Shown here one piece after another: positions 11,242 through 12,394 of a DNA stretch of 12,394 nt. The stretch covers positions 1 through 12,394 of the forward strand of contig CAZJBP010000111.1 in NCBI GenBank assembly GCA_964544115.1. The letters are read 5' to 3'. Position numbers and translations under genes: made by a program. Position 1 is the stretch's first letter. Each line of letters begins with the position of its first letter. The stretch comes from CAZJBP01 sp964544115. Its GTDB lineage: Bacteria > Verrucomicrobiota > Kiritimatiellia > UBA8416 > JADHWI01. The notes beneath the pieces were generated by a model. That model was not told the DNA's origin, ran no database searches, and saw nothing but the letters and a program-made list of their open reading frames with translations.

Positions 11242-11850
11242 TCATGCGTTGAAGTCCACAAGGCCGGCTTCGCGCAGGCTGAGAAAACCCCGTTCGGCAG
11301 GCTCAGGGCAGGCGGGGGTGCCGGTGCCGGGCCGGCCGATGACGACGTGATCGAGAACGCGGATGGAGAGAACCTTTCCGGCTTCCACAAGCTGGCGGGT
11401 GATGCGGATGTCCTCGGCCGACGGGGTCGGATCGCCAGACGGGTGATTGTGAACGACAACCACGGCGGCGGCGTTGTTGACGATGGCGCCGCGGAAGACT
11501 TCCCGCGGGTGGACAAGGCTGGCGTCGAGCAAGCCGAGCGTGACGAGGCGCTTGTCGATGACGTTGTTCTTGGCGTTCAGGTCAACGACGATGAAGGCTT
11601 CCTGCGCGGACTGCTGGATGTCGCGGCAGAGGCCATAGATTTCCTGCGGGGTGCGCACGCGGATGACTGCGCCGTCCGAGTAGCGCATGGATTCGCGGAC
11701 GAGCGGCATGTCCACGCGGAGGGACCATTTCTCCGGAGGCTGCGCCCTTCGACTGCGCTCAGGACAGGCTCTTCGTGAGACCTGCTTCGCGGCGGATACC
11801 TGAGCCTTCATGAAAGGGAAGAGAGAAGTGGTTGTGACTGCGCTGTTCAT
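11242..11850 (-). CDS. radC: RadC-like JAB/JAMM domain protein
   Basis: This 202-residue protein carries the RadC JAMM signature: E85 (AQEAFIVVDL), then VVVHNHPSGDPTPSAED with H134, H136 and D147 as metal ligands, and the C-terminal LDHVVIG and GFLSLREAGLV segments. RadC proteins lack the N-terminal HhH region in mobile elements, as here; they are frequent in integrated elements and their biochemical role is unsettled. The ATG at 11850 follows AGGAGGAAAGGCAC, an excellent ribosome binding site. Two dispersed CPERSRR-type repeats are inserted in frame: residues about 28-36 (ACPERSRRA) and 173-187 (RPGTGTPACPEPAER). Neither hits the catalytic motif, so activity may be retained. It heads a minus-strand unit with the phosphoribosyltransferase gene 49 bases downstream. 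Confidence 0.85.
   Translation of the reverse strand: MNSAVTTTSLFPFMKAQVSAAKQVSRRACPERSRRAQPPEKWSLRVDMPLVRESMRYSDGAVIRVRTPQEIYGLCRDIQQSAQEAFIVVDLNAKNNVIDKRLVTLGLLDASLVHPREVFRGAIVNNAAAVVVVHNHPSGDPTPSAEDIRITRQLVEAGKVLSIRVLDHVVIGRPGTGTPACPEPAERGFLSLREAGLVDFNA
11289..11313. repeat. dispersed CPEPxER-type repeat inside radC
   Basis: On the minus strand this 25-bp unit has core GCCTGCCCTGAGCCTGCCGA and ends ACGGG. It belongs to a widespread family of short repeats that read CPEPVEG/CPERSRR in frame. It lies between the LDHVVIG and GFLSLREAG segments of RadC. Confidence 0.75.
11745..11769. repeat. dispersed CPERSRR-type repeat inside radC
   Basis: On the minus strand the unit starts GCCTGTCCTGAGC and ends GTCGAAGGG. 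It encodes CPERSRR near the RadC N terminus, before the JAMM domain. Confidence 0.8.
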
Positions 11851-11992
11851 GTGCCTTTCCTCCTGCTGTTGTTGGTTTTGTTGCATTGAGCCCTGCCCCC
11901 CGTTCGGTGACCCTCGCCTTCGCCTGCTTTGAGGCGAGGGGCGCCGGGCGGGGGAGCAGGGCGGCACGACAACAACAGCAGGAGAAAGGCAC
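11851..11992. repeat. 142-bp nested palindrome with two opposed leaders
   Basis: Three nested inverted pairs are visible. The outer pair is 11851-11874 with 11970-11992 (24 and 23 bases, one deletion), the middle pair 11890-11902 with 11949-11962 (one bulge), and the inner pair CCCTCGCCT (11911-11919) with AGGCGAGGG (11932-11940). Each outer arm carries a CAGCAGGAG-type ribosome binding site. The left arm serves radC. The right arm points into the GTG at 11994. Confidence 0.75.
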
Positions 11993-11993
11993 G

Positions 11994-12272
11994 GTGGCCG
12001 GAGGCGCAGGCGCGCCATTCGGCGGGGGACGTGACAACGTGCGGCCGCGTAGCGGCAAACGTTGGCACGGACCGCGCGGGCGCGACAAGCCGGAGGGCAG
12101 AACAGTGCAGACACAACCACGCTTCCACAGTCCGAAGGACTTGAAGGCGCAGGTATGCGCCGGTCTGGAGCCCGGCTTCGCAAGGTTACGCCGCGGCGAA
12201 CGCTGGGCGTTCGGAGGGGGGCACCGCGATTCTGATCGCGGGGGGTTCCCAGTCCACCGGAGTTGTGCGTAG
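11994..12272 (+). CDS. possible small basic protein
   Basis: A 92-residue frame starts at GTG 11994 behind a copy of the radC ribosome binding region (AGGAGAAAGG). It is glycine/arginine-rich and not recognised (APFGGGRDNV near the start, a more ordinary FHSPKDLKAQVCAGLEPGFA in the middle). Its second half crosses several hairpins (12044, 12197, 12224 and 12262). The duplicated leader favours translation; the composition and hairpins argue against it. Treat it as a candidate only. Confidence 0.3.
   Translation: MAGGAGAPFGGGRDNVRPRSGKRWHGPRGRDKPEGRTVQTQPRFHSPKDLKAQVCAGLEPGFARLRRGERWAFGGGHRDSDRGGFPVHRSCA
12044..12056. repeat. GTA-triloop hairpin
   Basis: GCCGC-GTA-GCGGC, a perfect 5-bp stem. 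Confidence 0.55.
12197..12213. repeat. hairpin in the right-end cluster
   Basis: CGAACG and CGTTCG around CTGGG, the first of three hairpins within about 80 bases. Confidence 0.5.
12224..12241. repeat. hairpin in the right-end cluster
   Basis: CCGCGAT and ATCGCGG around TCTG, a perfect 7-bp stem. Confidence 0.6.
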
Positions 12273-12278
12273 CACAAC
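12262..12278. repeat. GTA-triloop hairpin with AT-richer stem
   Basis: GTTGTGC-GTA-GCACAAC, a perfect 7-bp stem. The stem differs from other family members but keeps GC-GTA-GC at the tip. Confidence 0.7.
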
Positions 12279-12394
12279 GACTCTGGGGGGTGTGTGGGTC
12301 TGGTTGAGGAACGGTTGCAGGCGGGGATGACGATGGGCATTGGGAGCAGCGTTGGTCGGGAGTGAAGGCCTCTTTGGGGCCTGCCGGCCCGGTC
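12273..12394. other. right edge, no gene seen
   Basis: The final bases hold the 3' half of the last GTA hairpin, a weak AGGCC/GGCCT hairpin near 12366-12381 and no supported reading frame. Confidence 0.4.

Noticed and set aside
11113..11778. 221-codon plus-strand frame ending in PSTALRTGSS
   Set aside because: It is antisense to radC; the ending is the other strand of the dispersed repeat.

Overview
This is a high-GC bacterial window in two unlike halves. Bases 1 to about 4257 look like chromosomal backbone: a sugar-nucleotidyltransferase-like gene, nadD and rsfS on the plus strand, and on the minus strand a membrane metalloprotease, an ECF sigma factor and a membrane-anchored anti-sigma-like protein. 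A complete tRNA-Thr(TGT) at 4182-4257 closes this half. The host cannot be named from sequence alone. The gene set and style (zinc-motif-free anti-sigma, dispersed CPERSRR-type repeats, high GC) would suit an environmental Planctomycetes/Verrucomicrobia/Lentisphaerae-type draft genome, but that is a guess.

From the 3' end of the tRNA to the end of the window the content is accessory, and I read it as part of an integrated mobile element. A roughly 660-base gene-free leader is followed by a tightly packed plus-strand run (4917-8714). It holds an excisionase/MerR-like HTH protein, an unknown protein, a Cro/CI-like regulator, two small unknown proteins, a ParB-N domain fused to a Spo11/topoisomerase VI-A-like catalytic module, and a winged-helix protein that looks like a replication initiator. 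Several genes overlap by 4 or more bases, implying translational coupling. No integrase, relaxase or structural phage gene is visible inside the window.

The most striking features are non-coding. The presumed initiator gene carries a block of six ACNGAG units followed by ten tandem 9-bp CTCNGT units (7998-8171), an inverted, iteron-like arrangement inside a coding frame. It is preceded by two strong hairpins (7857-7914) and followed by five near-perfect palindromes of different sequence (8817-9162). From 9.4 kb onward a second hairpin family keeps a GC-GTA-GC (or TTA) triloop core while the stems vary. A nested palindrome at 11851-11992 duplicates the radC leader and its ribosome binding site in opposite orientation.

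The last part (10253-11850) is a minus-strand cassette: radC (JAMM domain), an orphan phosphoribosyltransferase and a 71-residue unknown protein. The phosphoribosyltransferase gene is interrupted by a 100-N scaffold gap. The 55 bases on each side of the gap are identical, so the gap is probably spurious, and closing it restores an intact 180-residue protein. The working model is a replication/partition and DNA-processing module of a tRNA-Thr-associated element, with a ParB-Spo11 fusion and a structured origin-like region as its most unusual components.
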